Part shown: piece by piece, positions 28,332-40,340 of the stretch
Numbering within the stretch: position 1 is the stretch's first letter
How the letters are laid out: every line of letters starts with the position of its first letter
Source: Andalucia godoyi
Lineage: Eukaryota > Discoba > Jakobea > Jakobida > Andaluciidae
Direction: 5' to 3'
Length of the DNA: 64,000 bases
Assembly (NCBI GenBank): GCA_009859145.1
Contig: VRVR01000003.1
Coordinates: 124,001-188,000, forward strand
Program-made: the position numbers and the translations under genes
Notes under the pieces: generated by a model
Seen by the model: only the letters and a program-made list of their open reading frames with translations
What the model was told of the DNA's origin: nothing
Databases searched by the model: none

Positions 28332-28951
28332 ACTTAAACGCGCATTTTCGGCATTCCAATCATAATCACTTCGTCACGCGACATGCGCACTGTGGACATG
28401 TGAAGATGCTACCGCGCACTTCACATTGTTTGGAAGTGCTTTTTGTTCGACACGATCGTGACCTGACTTGACAGTCCGTGAACTCCTCCGCGCTGCGCAA
28501 CAATCGGTGTTGAAACGCACAATGACCTTTTCCAACGACAACATGTCAAAATAAAATTAAAATGACCCACCCGAAAATGCCTCCAAAGCCAAAATTCGCT
28601 TGCAAAGTCCACGTCCTGTAGTGTAAAAGCAATGTACGTTCAGTGCGTGCATATGTTTCTTTTGCAGGCTGTGTATCTGCGACCTCAATCATCAAGCCCG
28701 CCCATGCACCACATTCTTGACCACGCGGCTGTGCCTTTTGCCCGCTGCAAAACGACCATGCACGTCGTCTTCTGTTTCTTGTTTCCATGTTCTTCTTCTT
28801 CTTCTTCTTCTTCTTCTTCTTCTTCTTCTTCTTCTTCTTCTTCTTCTTCTTCTTCTTGCCCCGTCGTCTGTTACCGTTTTCCCCCCTCTTGTTTTGTGTT
28901 TTTGTTTTTCATCACATCTTTTTTCACAGTTACTACCCTTGGCTCCCAAAA
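28332..28951. repeat. LRR/Sfi1 upstream region with (TTC)n
   Basis: The 5' part is unique AT/GC-balanced sequence without a supported ORF. A long perfect (TTC)n tract occupies about 28790-28857. The T/C-rich stretch 28860-28950 leads into the start codon. The LRR frame runs through the (TTC)n tract as poly-Phe, which I take as 5' UTR. Confidence 0.7.
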
Positions 28952-30479
28952 ATGACGCGATCTGCCTCTCCGGCGCCATCCACGAGTCTCCCTGCAAAGT
29001 CGCTGTCTTCTTTCCTAAGGTCTAATCCAGGTGCATTTGATGGCGCATCCCGATTGCATGCCGTCGATAAGACTCTTACGCATATTGACGTGATTGCATC
29101 TTCCATATCAGGGTTTGTCGAAACTCTGTTTCTATCAAATAACGCTATTTCGTCACTTGCGAACATTTCCCAGTTTAGGAACTTGAAAATGCTTTCTGCA
29201 GGTAATAATCTTGTGTCGGAAATCCACGAACTGGACCACTTGAAACCGCTTTCGGGGACCTTGGCGGTGCTGAATCTCGAGTTCAATCCTGTTTCCCAGC
29301 TTCCACATTATCGGTCCCACGTGCTGTCGCGTGTGCCGTCGCTTAAAATGCTCGACAATAAGCAGGTTTCGGCGTCGGAAGTCGCGTCTGCGCCAACAAC
29401 GGTCCGCGAGGAAGAGACACAGCTTGCCCTCATGGTTGGAAACTCCTTAGCGATCGACAGGCTGAAAGTTGCCGTGCAGCGAATGCGGACCCACAGAGAA
29501 ATGGGAACCTCGAATGCCGTTGGCGGCGGAAGGTCCTCGGGGATTGCCGGGTCTCGTGTTCTCGAGATCATTGCGTCTACATCGAATCCACTCGAAGCAA
29601 CTGCAACGATTTCGCAGCTTAAAGCCGATGTTCGAAAGCGACGCAATAAGCGAATGCTCATGGTCGCGAAGGGTGGTGATCGCTGGGAAGACGCGTACTC
29701 GGACTTGCTTGCGGAACAACAAAAGGAGATGGCGAGATTGCTTGCTGAGCTTGAGAATGGCGGATATTCCGTTTCTCTTAAAAGGCAGAATGAAGGCTCC
29801 CTATCCTCGGCAACAGTGCCCACGACTGCCTTGTCTGTTTCCTCCGTCTCCGCTTCTACGTCCTCGGGTGTGCCTACCAGCGCGGGCCAAAGCACGTGGA
29901 AAAGGGGCGACGGGTTTCGAAAATCGAGTCTCATGCAAACGAACCAGCTTAGATTCAGAGAGGAGCAGGAGCAGCATGAGCAGGGTCTCCGGGTCGAGAG
30001 AGACGATGTAATCGGAGAGCTTATGGGTCGCGGTGCTCGATCTGTTTCTGCGCCGCGCAACACAAACACCGGTGGCGGCAGCTCATCCGCTGTGGCAAGG
30101 AGCGCTGTTAAGCCACAACAACCTCAGCCGCTGTCGAGCGGCGGTACTGCTACGACTGCTGCCGTGGCTAGTCTGAAAAAAGAGGCTGGTGCGGCCGGCG
30201 GAGAACCTGGGAAAGCTGTTCCGCATGTGGCTATCTGGCGCAAGACACTGGCGGAATCCAGGTACGGAAACGCAAGCTCGGCATCTGCCGTAGGAACCGT
30301 GGAGCCTGATGAACCCTTGACGCTTGATGCTCTAACGGATCCATCCTACCCCCAACGGAAACCAGCTGTAGTCTCCCGGGGCCAGCAAGTTCAGCAAGGC
30401 AATTCAACGACTGCACCACCGCAGTCCCAGCCAATCCACATCCAAACGCAAAATCATAGTCAACAACAACATCATCATC

Positions 30480-30514
<35 letters not shown>

Positions 30515-33500
30515 GAAGAAGAAGAAGACGACGACATTGTGATATCGACTTTTGGTTCTCCAAAGTCTCCAGTGTTGAAACACCCTCAGCAGTCATCTTC
30601 AGGCGTTCAAAAACAGTTTCATTCTCCAGTTTCCTCTCCCGCTCCACTCCCTGCCGCTTCGTCTCCAGTGAAGCCTACCGAACAGGCTTTTTCATCGCCG
30701 AAACCAGTCTCGTCTTCAGTCTCGACCGCCAGTCAAAACCAGGCTGCCAGATCCACGGGACCCATCAAGTCAAATATGCGTGATCCGACTGCAACGACCG
30801 CAACCGCCCCAACAAATGGTGCGCTGCGACGAAGTGGATCCTCAGCGTCCACCACTGCCAGCTCAGCGACCGGCGCCCCAGTTGTAGCGAACGCCGAACA
30901 ACCACGGAACGCTAATCCACCGAGACCAGTCTCATTGTCTGATTTGGGAGCATCTGGTGCGCAGCCCGTGCCACCGTTGCTGAGAAAGAATTCTTCCTCT
31001 GCCAGCATGGTTTCGAATTTCAGCCAGCAGCAAGCGCAGGGGCATGGACAGGGACAAGCGGCGCACTTTGTTCCAGATGACGAGTATGTGCAGTCGCTTC
31101 AGACGCAGATTGCGTTGTTGCAGGCCGAAACGGAACGACGGGTGGGCGCTGAGGAGCGTCTGCACAGGATCAACTCCGAGTTGCGCAAGCGGTTAGAAGA
31201 GTATCAGCGAACGAACGAAGACAACGTCAGACGTGCAGAAGAAGAACTTCAGGTTTTGCAGGACCATGTGGATTTAGTTGCTGCAGAAAAGGAACGACTG
31301 GAACGGAATTTCAAGGCGGCGATAGATGACTGCGAAAGGGAAAGACGGTCGTTGGAATCAAAGATATCTGCTCTGGAACAGGGGCTTTCTGGAAAGGAAA
31401 GGGCGGCCGTCGATGCGCTTGCGTCTCAGCAGTATCTGCGAGATGAAGTTGAGCGAGAACGCAGACTACGACTCGAAGCCGAGGATCGAGTGCGAGTTGC
31501 AACCAACGAGATGGAAGAGACCCGTCGAGGGTGGTCGGAAGCACAGCGTGCTCGTGAAGAGACGCATGAAAAGTGGAGATCCGCAGTTATGGAGGACGAA
31601 AGAAGAGGTCGTGCAGATGAGTTCTCCGAAAATCGGATGCTTCGCAATTTCATGCATCGGTGGAGAGCAGAGCGTATTCGACATGCGCGCGTGGTGCAGC
31701 TGGAACGCAAAAGTATGCTTCGTCGGGCATTTGACTACTGGAGTCGTCAGGCACGGAACGCTTTGATCGTGAAGGATCTTGCAGGTCGAAGAACTGGGGT
31801 ATTCAGAACCATTTGCTTCCGTGCTTGGCAGCGCTTTTCGCTGATCCAAAAGGTGATCAAGATGCGTCGCGAACGGCGATTGAACAACTATGCATCAGTC
31901 TTGCTGAACGTCTGGCATAACTATGCGTCCGTGGAGCGAGCTGTTGCGAAGCGCAATGCATACTTCCGCATTCGGCGCGCCATGGATTCTTGGGTTTCGT
32001 ATTACAAGCGATGGGACTTTTCTCGTGATGAAGAGATGTTAGAAAGGCGCATGACGATTGATGCCATGGAGTTTCGTCTGCGATGGGCTCGCAAGAATGC
32101 CTTCCGGTCCTGGCACAAGTATGTTGCCTTGCATCTTCGTCCGCTTCGCCAGAAGTCGGTCCTGGCATACTCGATGGCCTCTCGAGCAATCAAGCAGCGA
32201 ACGATGAGCACGTGGCTGTCGGCATTCCGCAGAACTCGCTATTTGTCCACGTTCGAGAACATGGTGTCGCACATTGCGGTAGACAGACGGCTGTTGGTCA
32301 GCTGCTGGAACATTTGGACTGCAAAGGCCAGAGATGTTCTGGAAGAGCGAAGCCTCAATCGACAAGCTGACAAGTTCATTTGTCGCCGCTTCTTCCAGTA
32401 CCTGTCCACTGTTGTGGAATCCAGTCGTCGACGAAAGGCGGCACTGGATGTCGCACTCCGAGGGCAAGTTGTGCACCGTGCTCGCCGGTGCATCCGTGCT
32501 TGGGCCTCCGTCATCCATCGACGGAAGCAGATCGTTCAGGCTTTCCAGATTGCCTCTCTTGGCCATACCGCTTCGGCACTTCAGAATTCGTTTGGAAAGT
32601 GGAGGGATGCTCTGGAGAGTCGCCGTCAGCACCACATCGCGTCCCATAATCGTCTCGTGGAGTTCAAGCGCACTGTATTCAAAGCCTGGTTCAGAATCAC
32701 TCGTCGGAAGGCGTTGCTGCAGGATATTGCGCACAAGTTCTCCGAAGAACACGTATCACGGGAACAAAAGGGCTATGTTCGAGAAGCCTTTGAGCACTGG
32801 CTTCGGCGATTCCGAGAAAATCGGCACGTTTACCAAATTCTTGATGTCCGTGATGCCAAGCGGGGTCGGGAGATCCTCCGTCGTGGGATATTTGGATTTT
32901 TGCGCAATGCCCTTGGGGAGAATCGCAACAAGTTGAACACGCTCGCATCCCATTTGCAGACAGTGGAAGACGAGCGTGACCAGGCTGTGGAACGGGCGAC
33001 TTCCGCCGATGTTCATTCTCTGGAATTGGTCGATCGACTGCAGGGTCTTGCTTCGGAACGAGCGGAACTCATTCGTGCGTTGGAGAGCTTGGAATCTGAG
33101 CATAATCAGACGCAGCGGGATCTTGAAGATGAAGTCATTGCCGTGCGATCTTTGCGTGCGGAAATGGCGCAATTGTCTGTGGAAAAGGACGATCTCCTTG
33201 CGCAGTTGCGTGGATTGCAGACAGATGCAAACCGTCGCGCGGATGAGGTTACGCAGTCCGTTTTGGAACAGCAGCTGGAGTTGCACCAAGTATCTGGCGA
33301 TGCAGAAGTCTGGCGAATTGCTGCAGAAGAACAGCAGAAGGAAGTCATGAGCCTCCGAGAAGCCGTTGCTGACCGTGAAGAGCGCATCGGATCTGTTCGC
33401 TCCGAGTATGAAGAGAAACTTTCCGGAGCTTTGCAACTTGTTGAGCAGCTGCGCCAGATGATAGAAGAACGAGATGCCATCGTTGCTGATCTCCGAGCTG

Positions 33501-34204
33501 CGCGCGAGGAAACGGCAATCGCTCTAAATGACACGCAGGGAACTGCAGCTGGAATGGCACAGCGTCTCCGTGAATCTCAGCAGTTGTTGGCAGATATGGA
33601 GCAGCGTCTTATATTGGCCGAACGCGAGACGGTTGAAGCCCGTCGCCGGGCTGAGCAGTACGCAGAAAAGTTGGATGAGAAGGATGTGATTGTTCGGAAG
33701 CTTCAATACGAGGTGTCATTGCTGTCTGCTCGAGAAGATGTGCATCAAATCCGAATGTCGAGTGCACTCCGTGGCTTCGGCAGTACTGCGCACCTTTCTT
33801 CCAACCAGGGCGCATCATCCAGCGCTCTTGCCTCGTACAACCCGAGTCGCTCCAGCTCTGCGCTTGGTAGCCACTCTGTTGCCCAGGGCTCTGCAAATGC
33901 TGGTGTGCCATCCAAGTACATTGCATCCTCTGCAATTCCTCCGTTCTCTGCGGCTGCGGCGACTGCGGTGCATGCGATGTCGACGCAGCCGTTGCCGACG
34001 GTTGCTTCAGACTACTCGGGTGCCAATGCAGCTGCCATGGATACTGAGCTTGCGGAGCTCCAAGCGCGTATCCGTTCTCGTCTTGGAATGTCAGCCGGTG
34101 TCTCTGGTGCGGCCATATCTGGAAGCCAAACGTCGTCGCGTGCTGCGTCTCGTCTTGGTTCCCGCCCGCGTTCGCCCACGCCAGACGCGTCATCACGGAT
34201 GTGA
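28952..34204 (+). CDS. LRR, Sfi1-repeat and coiled-coil centrosomal/basal-body-type protein
   Basis: The 1750-aa product has N-terminal leucine-rich repeats (about 40-165, with VETLFLSNNAISSLANISQ and an LRR cap around LEFNPVSQLPHYR). A long Ser/Gln/Pro-rich disordered region follows, including poly-Gln (about 506-522). A first coiled coil lies at about 705-895. An array of Sfi1-like, centrin-binding tryptophan helices follows (about 895-1320; FMHRWRAERIR, AFDYWSRQAR, CFRAWQRF, LLNVWHNYA, AMDSWVSYY). A second coiled coil (1325-1590) precedes a Ser/Ala tail. Sfi1 repeats bind centrin at centrosomes and basal bodies, so this is probably a basal-body linker or scaffold. ATG 28952 was chosen because the upstream frame is poly-Phe. 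Confidence 0.85.
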
Positions 34205-34724
34205 GCTCGTTTCTCACCATCACCTCGATTGTTTATTTTAGTTTATATTTTAGTTTATATTTTAGTTTATATTTTTATTATTTTTATTATTATTTGTTTA
34301 TTTTTATTTTTTGCGATGTTGCGACGTTCATGAAGCACTCGTCTTCCGTTTTCTCTGTTCGTTTTGCATAGTATGCGCTTCCTCCTTGGACAGCACAAAA
34401 AGAGTACCCTTAAAGCCCCCCGTTGTCTATTGCTTCCCTATTTTGTCCTTTGGGGGTGATTTGGTTTCGGTTTTCGTTTTGTTTTTAATTTTTTTAATTT
34501 TTTGATGGTTCTTTGCTGTTGATGAATTTGCATAGTACGGAAGAGACGCAGCTGCTGGGAAGGAAGAGCAAGCCACAACCAAGGTTATTTTATTATTATT
34601 ATTTTTTTCTGAAGGCTTGCAAGCAGGAACACCGAAGCACACAGGCAATAAGCGTCGAACCTCACCAACCTCCCCCTCCGTTGTTCTGTCCTTCTTTTCC
34701 AAACAGAAACCGCGAAGGGTTTTC
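34205..34724. other. Convergent spacer between LRR/Sfi1 gene and ATG8
   Basis: This 520-nt AT-rich spacer has a repeated TTTAGTTTATAT unit (three to four copies at about 34233-34275) and TTATTATT runs. No gene is seen. It probably holds both polyadenylation regions. Confidence 0.5.
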
Positions 34725-35302
34725 TTAGTTTGATCCAAACGTGTTTTCACCAGAGTACCACAGATAGATGAATCCGTCTTCATCTTTTTGCTCTTCGTAA
34801 AGCGTGCTCATCAGCATTCCAAGTGCCGGTAGCTGGTTGTTGACAAAGAGAAAGATTCCCTTCTCTGGCTCGAGCTTCAGGCGCTTTCGGACAACCTGGA
34901 CGAAATGAGACACTGTCAGATCGCCCGGAACCAGATACTTTTTCTTATCAATCAACGGAATATCACTCTTTGGATCCCGCTCCAAGATGATTGGAATTCT
35001 ATCAGGATACTTTCTACAGGAAAGGACATTTTTTTTAAAAAAAGAAGATCACAACAAACAATGCATGGTTAGCACACTGAAAATCGCGATCATCATAATA
35101 ATCATAATCATTATCATAGTCAAAAACAACGATAATGATACATCAACAAAACAAAAACAAAAACAAAACTATGACATAGACAACCACGGCTCGACGAATA
35201 AAAAGAAGAAACGCACTATACATACTGGAGAATTCTTGACGACTCTGAAGTCCGCTTATCAAGAGGATGAGTCTGTTTGAACTCCGACACTCGCTTTGGC
35301 AT
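34725..35302 (-). CDS. ATG8: Autophagy ubiquitin-like protein ATG8, two exons
   Basis: ATG8 is conjugated to phosphatidylethanolamine on autophagosome membranes. Exon 1 (35302-35226) encodes [20 protein letters not shown]. The donor is GTATGT and the acceptor is CCTGTAG. Exon 2 (35013-34725) restores the frame as the family signature [17 protein letters not shown]. It continues with [26 protein letters not shown] and [17 protein letters not shown]. The 121-aa protein has the expected length. G119 is followed by two residues (SN), so ATG4 processing would be needed before lipidation. Key hydrophobic-pocket positions (Y, L and K of KKKYLVP) are present. The initiating exon is easy to miss because exon 2 has no ATG of its own near its start. 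Confidence 0.95.
35014..35225 (-). other. Spliceosomal intron of ATG8 gene
   Basis: This 212-nt intron runs from GTATGT to CCTGTAG on the minus strand. A perfect TGCTAAC branch-point-like sequence lies about 55 nt before the acceptor. Confidence 0.88.
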
Positions 35303-35919
35303 TTTTGTATGATAATCACGGGTATCAGAGAGAGCTTTGGACCGATCAAGAGAAAGGAAGAAACCAAGGAAGAAACCAGCAAACAATAAAATAGATGGAG
35401 CAAAAGAAGAAGAAAGAAATTCCAAGAAAATACAAACCGAGGTTGAAATGAAGAGTTTAAAGAAATCTCTTTGATGATGTTCGTCGGGGTGTTTTGTCGG
35501 CGAATGAACTCGAAATTTCGGGAAGAGTTGAGAGGGATTCGGTTCCTATTGGAGTTCATGTTTTGTCATCTTTCTACAGCAGATTCCAGATAACAATTTG
35601 CTTGCTGGTTGTCACAACAGGAGAGTTAGTACAGGAAGCTTGCGAAAGTTGGGCGCTCTTGTGGAGTTGTTGGTAAGAAAGTGAGGATACATTGCAACTT
35701 TCTCAAAACACATCTAAATTTGTGAACGACGACGATACCCAAATCAAAACGAAATAAAGATCGAGTTTTAAATTTTAAAAACTGTGAAAAAATCGTGGAA
35801 GAGAAGGAGATTGGGAGTTCTATTTAGTTTTAATCAGATGGTGAAAAAGCACCCCTTGCGTTAGGGTTTCAAGCAATTTGCCAAAAGACGAGGAATACGA
35901 AAATTGGTCGTTATTCGTG

Positions 35920-35987
<68 letters not shown>

Positions 35988-36051
35988 CCCCTTCCCCTAA
36001 TGAACGTGGTGTTGATAGTGGAGATTGATTGTGCACAACATTCTTTGGCGG
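35303..36051. repeat. ATG8/LRR divergent spacer with (CT)n
   Basis: This 749-nt region separates the divergent ATG8 and LRR starts. A perfect (CT)n tract of about 27 units lies at 35927-35980, followed by a T-run, about 70 nt before the LRR start. Short frames in the middle lack ATG starts and family content. Confidence 0.6.
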
Positions 36052-38115
36052 ATGAGTTCCTCGGAAGTTGATCTTCACGGAAGGAAGTTGTCTTCTTTTG
36101 CAAATGTACAGATTCCGTCGAAAACCCAGCTGCTGAATGTGTCGTTCAATTTGCTTTCCGAGCTGGATGCTGTGACTTTCAAAGCGTTGCGCGAGATTAG
36201 GACTCTGAAGGCTCAGTACAATGAACTGCGGTCGATTCCTGGGCTTATCTCTTGTTTCAAAATCACGCACTTGTATCTTCAACACAACCAGCTTTCCAGT
36301 GTCAAAGGGTGTTTCAAAGGCTTGACGAATCTCGAAGTCTTGTTTCTCGACCAGAATCACTTAGTCAGTCTTGATGGCATCCAAGATTGCGTAGGGCTGA
36401 AGGTTCTCTCTGCTGCTGAAAACAGACTCACACAGGTTAAACATGCGGAATTTCGTCTGTTGACGCATCTAGAAGAAGCGAATTTGGAGAAAAACGCTAT
36501 TGCAGGGACCATGGATTTGGGCGTCTTTGACTCGTGCGTCGAACTCGTGGATCTGAATATTTCCTTCAATTCTGCACTCTCCGAGTTGAAGGGATCGCTT
36601 CCGAAGGCACTGATTGAACTGAGTGTTCGGAGTTGTCAGAACTTGGGCTTCATTGAAGGTGCGCTTGGGCAGCTGAAACTGCTTGATCGCAGAAACTGCC
36701 CATTGTTGATGACAAAGAAGTCCTGTAACGATGCTGCAGTCGAAGAGGTGCTGAGTGGGTGTGATTCCAGTGGATCAGCGGCGGCAGCGGCGACCACGGC
36801 AGAGTCGGTGCGAGAAGGGCTCTGGGCGTCCTCTCCAGACGATAGAAGTCTGCTGGATATGGATGACGTGAAGTCGCAGTTCGACTCGTACCTCGACTAT
36901 CTGCTGAGAAAAGTGAGGAGACAAGAGGTTCCTGTGGGACACGACGCTCCGAAAGCGAAGGATATTCTCGCCAGCGCACGAGCATTCCCGTCTGCAGGAT
37001 CCATTGCGGCGAGCACTGCGGCTGTACTGGACCGCTCTTTGGACGCGCCGCAAGATCGCAAGGCTCGAAAGATCAGGGAACAAGATGCAGCAATGGTGGT
37101 TGAAGTCGAGGCGGAGATTGCAGAACAGTTTGAAAAGAGCAGAAGTGTAATACAGAAGGCGGAATCTGTGCTACAAGAGCGCTCTGGAAATGTGTCGAGC
37201 TCTCTTCCACCGAAAACTTTGACAAAATCGTCTGCCTCCACGACACACAAAACCGCCACAATGAGTGCCTCTGCCTCTACCGGGTCTTCGTCGGCTCGCA
37301 AGTCTTCAACAGTTGTCAGCTCGTCGCCCCGAACTGGCACGACAAAATCACCCTCCTCGACTCCTCGGTCATCTGCTGGCGGAACTCCTGTGGCGAGTGC
37401 TCGGCTCAACACTGACTTGAATTCCGCTTCTCGATCGTCCATCCTCGCAAGACCGAAATCAGAGGATTCCTCCACAAGAAGCCGCGGCGCCATATCTGTT
37501 ACGGAGTCTGGGAAGCCGGATCGTCCGTCCAGTGGTCTCTTTCGACGACTGCATGCTGCGCAAAGTTACGCACAAGGGTCTCCAAAGGATGCGTCGAAGC
37601 AACGAATCGCATCTGTTCCAGAAGAGGACATGGACAAGAGCAGTGGTATTTATCACGACGACGACGCAGATGATGATGATGAGGATGATTCGGAACACAT
37701 CCTTGCGAAATTGCACCGTATGGATTCTTCGAATGGTCGCACGACTTCGACTGGCAGCAGCAGCAATCACGATGGCTCTCTTGACTTGGATCTTGCTTCA
37801 TTCAAAGAACGCCTTCAGAGCACCGACTTCAAGCAACTGGAGCAAGAATTGCTGCGTGATTCTTCTCGTGCATCGTACATAGAAGAAGGGGACGAAAGAA
37901 ACGACGATGACGATGACGAAGATGAAGAGATATCGGGGACTGTCAAGAGGAATGACGCTCTCAACAGTGCAAGACCAATGAGTGCGCGGTCGCAGGCTGC
38001 AGCTTCGCGTATCGCGCCTGATGTGCTGTATTCAAAACACTCATCCGACTCGCTGACTCGCATTCAACGGCCATTGTCAGGACGACGGCAAGCAGCCGAT
38101 GCTCCTGGAACTTGA
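36052..38115 (+). CDS. Leucine-rich repeat protein with long disordered tail
   Basis: The 687-aa product begins MSSSEVDLHGRKLSSFANVQ. It carries about eight SDS22/ciliary-type LRRs over residues 8-215, for example ITHLYLQHNQLSSVKG, LEVLFLDQNHLVSLDG and LEEANLEKNAIAG. The rest is Ser/Thr-rich and disordered with a short coiled coil (about 340-385) and acidic runs (DDDADDDDEDD and DDDDEDEEIS). SDS22-type LRRs occur in dynein-assembly, ciliary and phosphatase-regulating proteins, but no ortholog can be named. The first ATG of the ORF lies nine codons upstream at a poor context; I chose 36052. A repeat copy lies 77 nt downstream. Confidence 0.8.
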   Translation: MSSSEVDLHGRKLSSFANVQIPSKTQLLNVSFNLLSELDAVTFKALREIRTLKAQYNELRSIPGLISCFKITHLYLQHNQLSSVKGCFKGLTNLEVLFLDQNHLVSLDGIQDCVGLKVLSAAENRLTQVKHAEFRLLTHLEEANLEKNAIAGTMDLGVFDSCVELVDLNISFNSALSELKGSLPKALIELSVRSCQNLGFIEGALGQLKLLDRRNCPLLMTKKSCNDAAVEEVLSGCDSSGSAAAAATTAESVREGLWASSPDDRSLLDMDDVKSQFDSYLDYLLRKVRRQEVPVGHDAPKAKDILASARAFPSAGSIAASTAAVLDRSLDAPQDRKARKIREQDAAMVVEVEAEIAEQFEKSRSVIQKAESVLQERSGNVSSSLPPKTLTKSSASTTHKTATMSASASTGSSSARKSSTVVSSSPRTGTTKSPSSTPRSSAGGTPVASARLNTDLNSASRSSILARPKSEDSSTRSRGAISVTESGKPDRPSSGLFRRLHAAQSYAQGSPKDASKQRIASVPEEDMDKSSGIYHDDDADDDDEDDSEHILAKLHRMDSSNGRTTSTGSSSNHDGSLDLDLASFKERLQSTDFKQLEQELLRDSSRASYIEEGDERNDDDDDEDEEISGTVKRNDALNSARPMSARSQAAASRIAPDVLYSKHSSDSLTRIQRPLSGRRQAADAPGT

Positions 38116-38192
38116 TGTGTATTGTGTGTGTGCGTGCGAGAGAGAGTGAGAGAAGCGGGAATTCCCTCGTTGCCCAATGTTCGATTCGACAA

Positions 38193-38562
38193 CGCCTACA
38201 TTGTACACTAACCACGGATAATCATCGCTGACCACCCATAGTCAATGTTGCAACCCAACAACATGCATAGCATGATTGGGAAGGGGGTAGGCCCCAACAC
38301 GCCCCTCGGCATGAGAGATGTTCCTAAGATAGATGTTGCGTTGCATGGACAATAAGAATAAGAAATGAGTGTCGCTGTGCGAGAATGCAACGCGGCGGCG
38401 TGTTTACAGGGACTTCACGATCAAAATGGGGCGAAACGAATCGGGCATCGTGTGACGGAGTTGCTCAAGATAACAGATGCATGCGCATGCGCATGGCAGT
38501 GTTTTTTTTTTTGTTTGCGTGTGCTTTAGATTGCTTCATCATATCACAATAAGTGGCAACGG
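38193..38562 (+). repeat. Dispersed ~370-bp repeat, copy 2
   Basis: This is the second copy of the block at 24821-25196, in the same orientation. It has scattered substitutions, a short deletion near 38360 and a duplicated GCATGC. It sits in the convergent 3' gap between the LRR and kinase genes, so its insertion would not disturb either reading frame. Confidence 0.88.
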
Positions 38563-38732
38563 CGCCGCCAAAGAAGGAGATTGTAAATATGGTTCTACAG
38601 CATAATACAAAATAATGAAGTTACAACACCGAGCGAAAACTATACAGCGTCGACAAAACGAACTTCTGCCTTTTTGGCAGGATACACAAGAAATGCTAAA
38701 AACAAAACGATCAACAGCAAGGACCAGAAATC

Positions 38733-40340
38733 TCACGACTTTGCAACCGCTTGCGGAGCGTCCAGTTCCTTGCATTTTTCAATCCAGCGTTGATGAAGGT
38801 ACTCTGCAACGGGATGGTCTTCATACGACCCATCGGCTTCCTCGTTCTCCGCAGGCTGATTTTTCTTACCGGGTCCCAGACTGCTCAAGAAAGAATCTGT
38901 AAAGGTCGGATATTCGCGTTCAACGGTACGGAATGCAGCGATGAGTTGCTCAATCGCGAACCGCGCGGAATCGGAAGGCGCGTCCGCATTCAACGACTCA
39001 ATGCTCGGAATGAGAACTGACTCCAAAGCCTCGCTGCCAAGATTTCTATGGGCCCCTGGTCTTCCCGAGGCAGGAACACTTTGCTTGCTATCCGTCACAG
39101 TCTTCACTCCATTGTTGGCATTCATATTGTTCGCAGAATGAGGACCAGAAGCTGCCGCAGCTGCCGCAGTTGCGGCAGCGACAACAGAAGCCGATGATTT
39201 TGCACCGCTGGGGGCCATCTTGATCGTTCCGTACTTCTCGCCGTCGTCGCCGCTGTCAGAATCCTCGTCCGAATCGACGGGAAGCTCCTGTTTCTTCGGC
39301 AGCGGTTTCGCTGGTCCGTTGTTGTTTCCAGTGTCTCTGAGTCCCGCAGGAGGATTCTTCATCTTGATCGTGCCAAAGTCCCAATCATCATCTTCTTCGT
39401 CCTCATCGTCGTCTTCTTCTTTGCTGTCAGCGTCACCATCGTCGTCCTCGTTGTCCTCAGGTTTGCCCTCTTTCCTTGTGGCAGTCGCCTCCACAGGAAT
39501 CCGACCCTCTCCCATCAGTCTTCTCGACTCAATGAGATCAATAAGAATGTCGGCTCGCTTTGGCGCGCTCTTGATAAACTTGTGCTTGAGCAACTCCTTA
39601 GTTGTCGGTCTCTCTGATGGTTCCTTCACCAAACACGCCGCAATAAAGTCTCTGAAATTCTTGGAGTACTGTGCATCCAACACCGGAGGAGGGTTCTTTG
39701 GAATGAGGAACAAAACACGCATCGGATGCATGTCAAAATAAGGAGGCTCCCCTTTGGCAAGCTCAATCGCCGTGATGCCAAGACTCCAGATATCCGCAGA
39801 AGCATTGTATCCCGCTTGCTTGATCACTTCGGGTGCCATCCAGAACGGCGTACCGACGAACGTGTTTCTTCTCGTCATTGTTTCCGACAACTGACCACAA
39901 ACTCCGAAATCCGCTAGCTTGATTTCGCCTTTGGCAGACATTAACACATTGGCAGCCTTGATATCTCGGTGAATCATCCGCTCGGAATGCAGCGCATCCA
40001 ATCCCGAAACCATTTCCCTCACTATGTATGCAATCACAGACTCGTCCAACGGCCCAGACTTGCGCAAATCAAGAACAGAGCCGGCGGCTAGATACTCCAT
40101 CACAATCCACAATTTCGTGTCCTTGACAAATGAGCCATAAACTCGCACAATGTGCGGCGAAGCAACGCGCATTTGCATGTGAATCTCCTTTTGAATGTCT
40201 TCGATCTCATCCTCCGCCTCGTCGAGATCAATGATTTTCACCGCGACGATCTCACCGGTGGTTTTATTGCGTGCTTTCCATACTTCACCAAACGATCCTC
40301 GCCCAATCTTCTCAGTCTTTTCTATTTCGTCCGGCCGCAT
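38733..40340 (-). CDS. STE20-family GCK-III protein kinase (MST4/STK24/Severin-kinase type)
   Basis: GCK-III kinases regulate the cytoskeleton, Golgi and cytokinesis, usually with an MO25 partner. The 535-aa product has a complete kinase domain (about 8-262): GRGSFG loop 13-18, catalytic K35 in [23 protein letters not shown], activation loop [13 protein letters not shown] and [27 protein letters not shown] closes the domain. The tail is acidic and contains two GTIKM motifs ([20 protein letters not shown]). The C-terminal ~100 residues are helical. The GCK-III assignment rests on [13 protein letters not shown] and [14 protein letters not shown]. Start ATG 40340 gives the expected short N-terminus. 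Confidence 0.94.
   Translation of the reverse strand: MRPDEIEKTEKIGRGSFGEVWKARNKTTGEIVAVKIIDLDEAEDEIEDIQKEIHMQMRVASPHIVRVYGSFVKDTKLWIVMEYLAAGSVLDLRKSGPLDESVIAYIVREMVSGLDALHSERMIHRDIKAANVLMSAKGEIKLADFGVCGQLSETMTRRNTFVGTPFWMAPEVIKQAGYNASADIWSLGITAIELAKGEPPYFDMHPMRVLFLIPKNPPPVLDAQYSKNFRDFIAACLVKEPSERPTTKELLKHKFIKSAPKRADILIDLIESRRLMGEGRIPVEATATRKEGKPEDNEDDDGDADSKEEDDDEDEEDDDWDFGTIKMKNPPAGLRDTGNNNGPAKPLPKKQELPVDSDEDSDSGDDGEKYGTIKMAPSGAKSSASVVAAATAAAAAASGPHSANNMNANNGVKTVTDSKQSVPASGRPGAHRNLGSEALESVLIPSIESLNADAPSDSARFAIEQLIAAFRTVEREYPTFTDSFLSSLGPGKKNQPAENEEADGSYEDHPVAEYLHQRWIEKCKELDAPQAVAKS

Noticed and set aside
35494..35676. 60-codon frame in the ATG8/LRR spacer
   Set aside because: It begins with TTG rather than ATG and shows no recognisable content.
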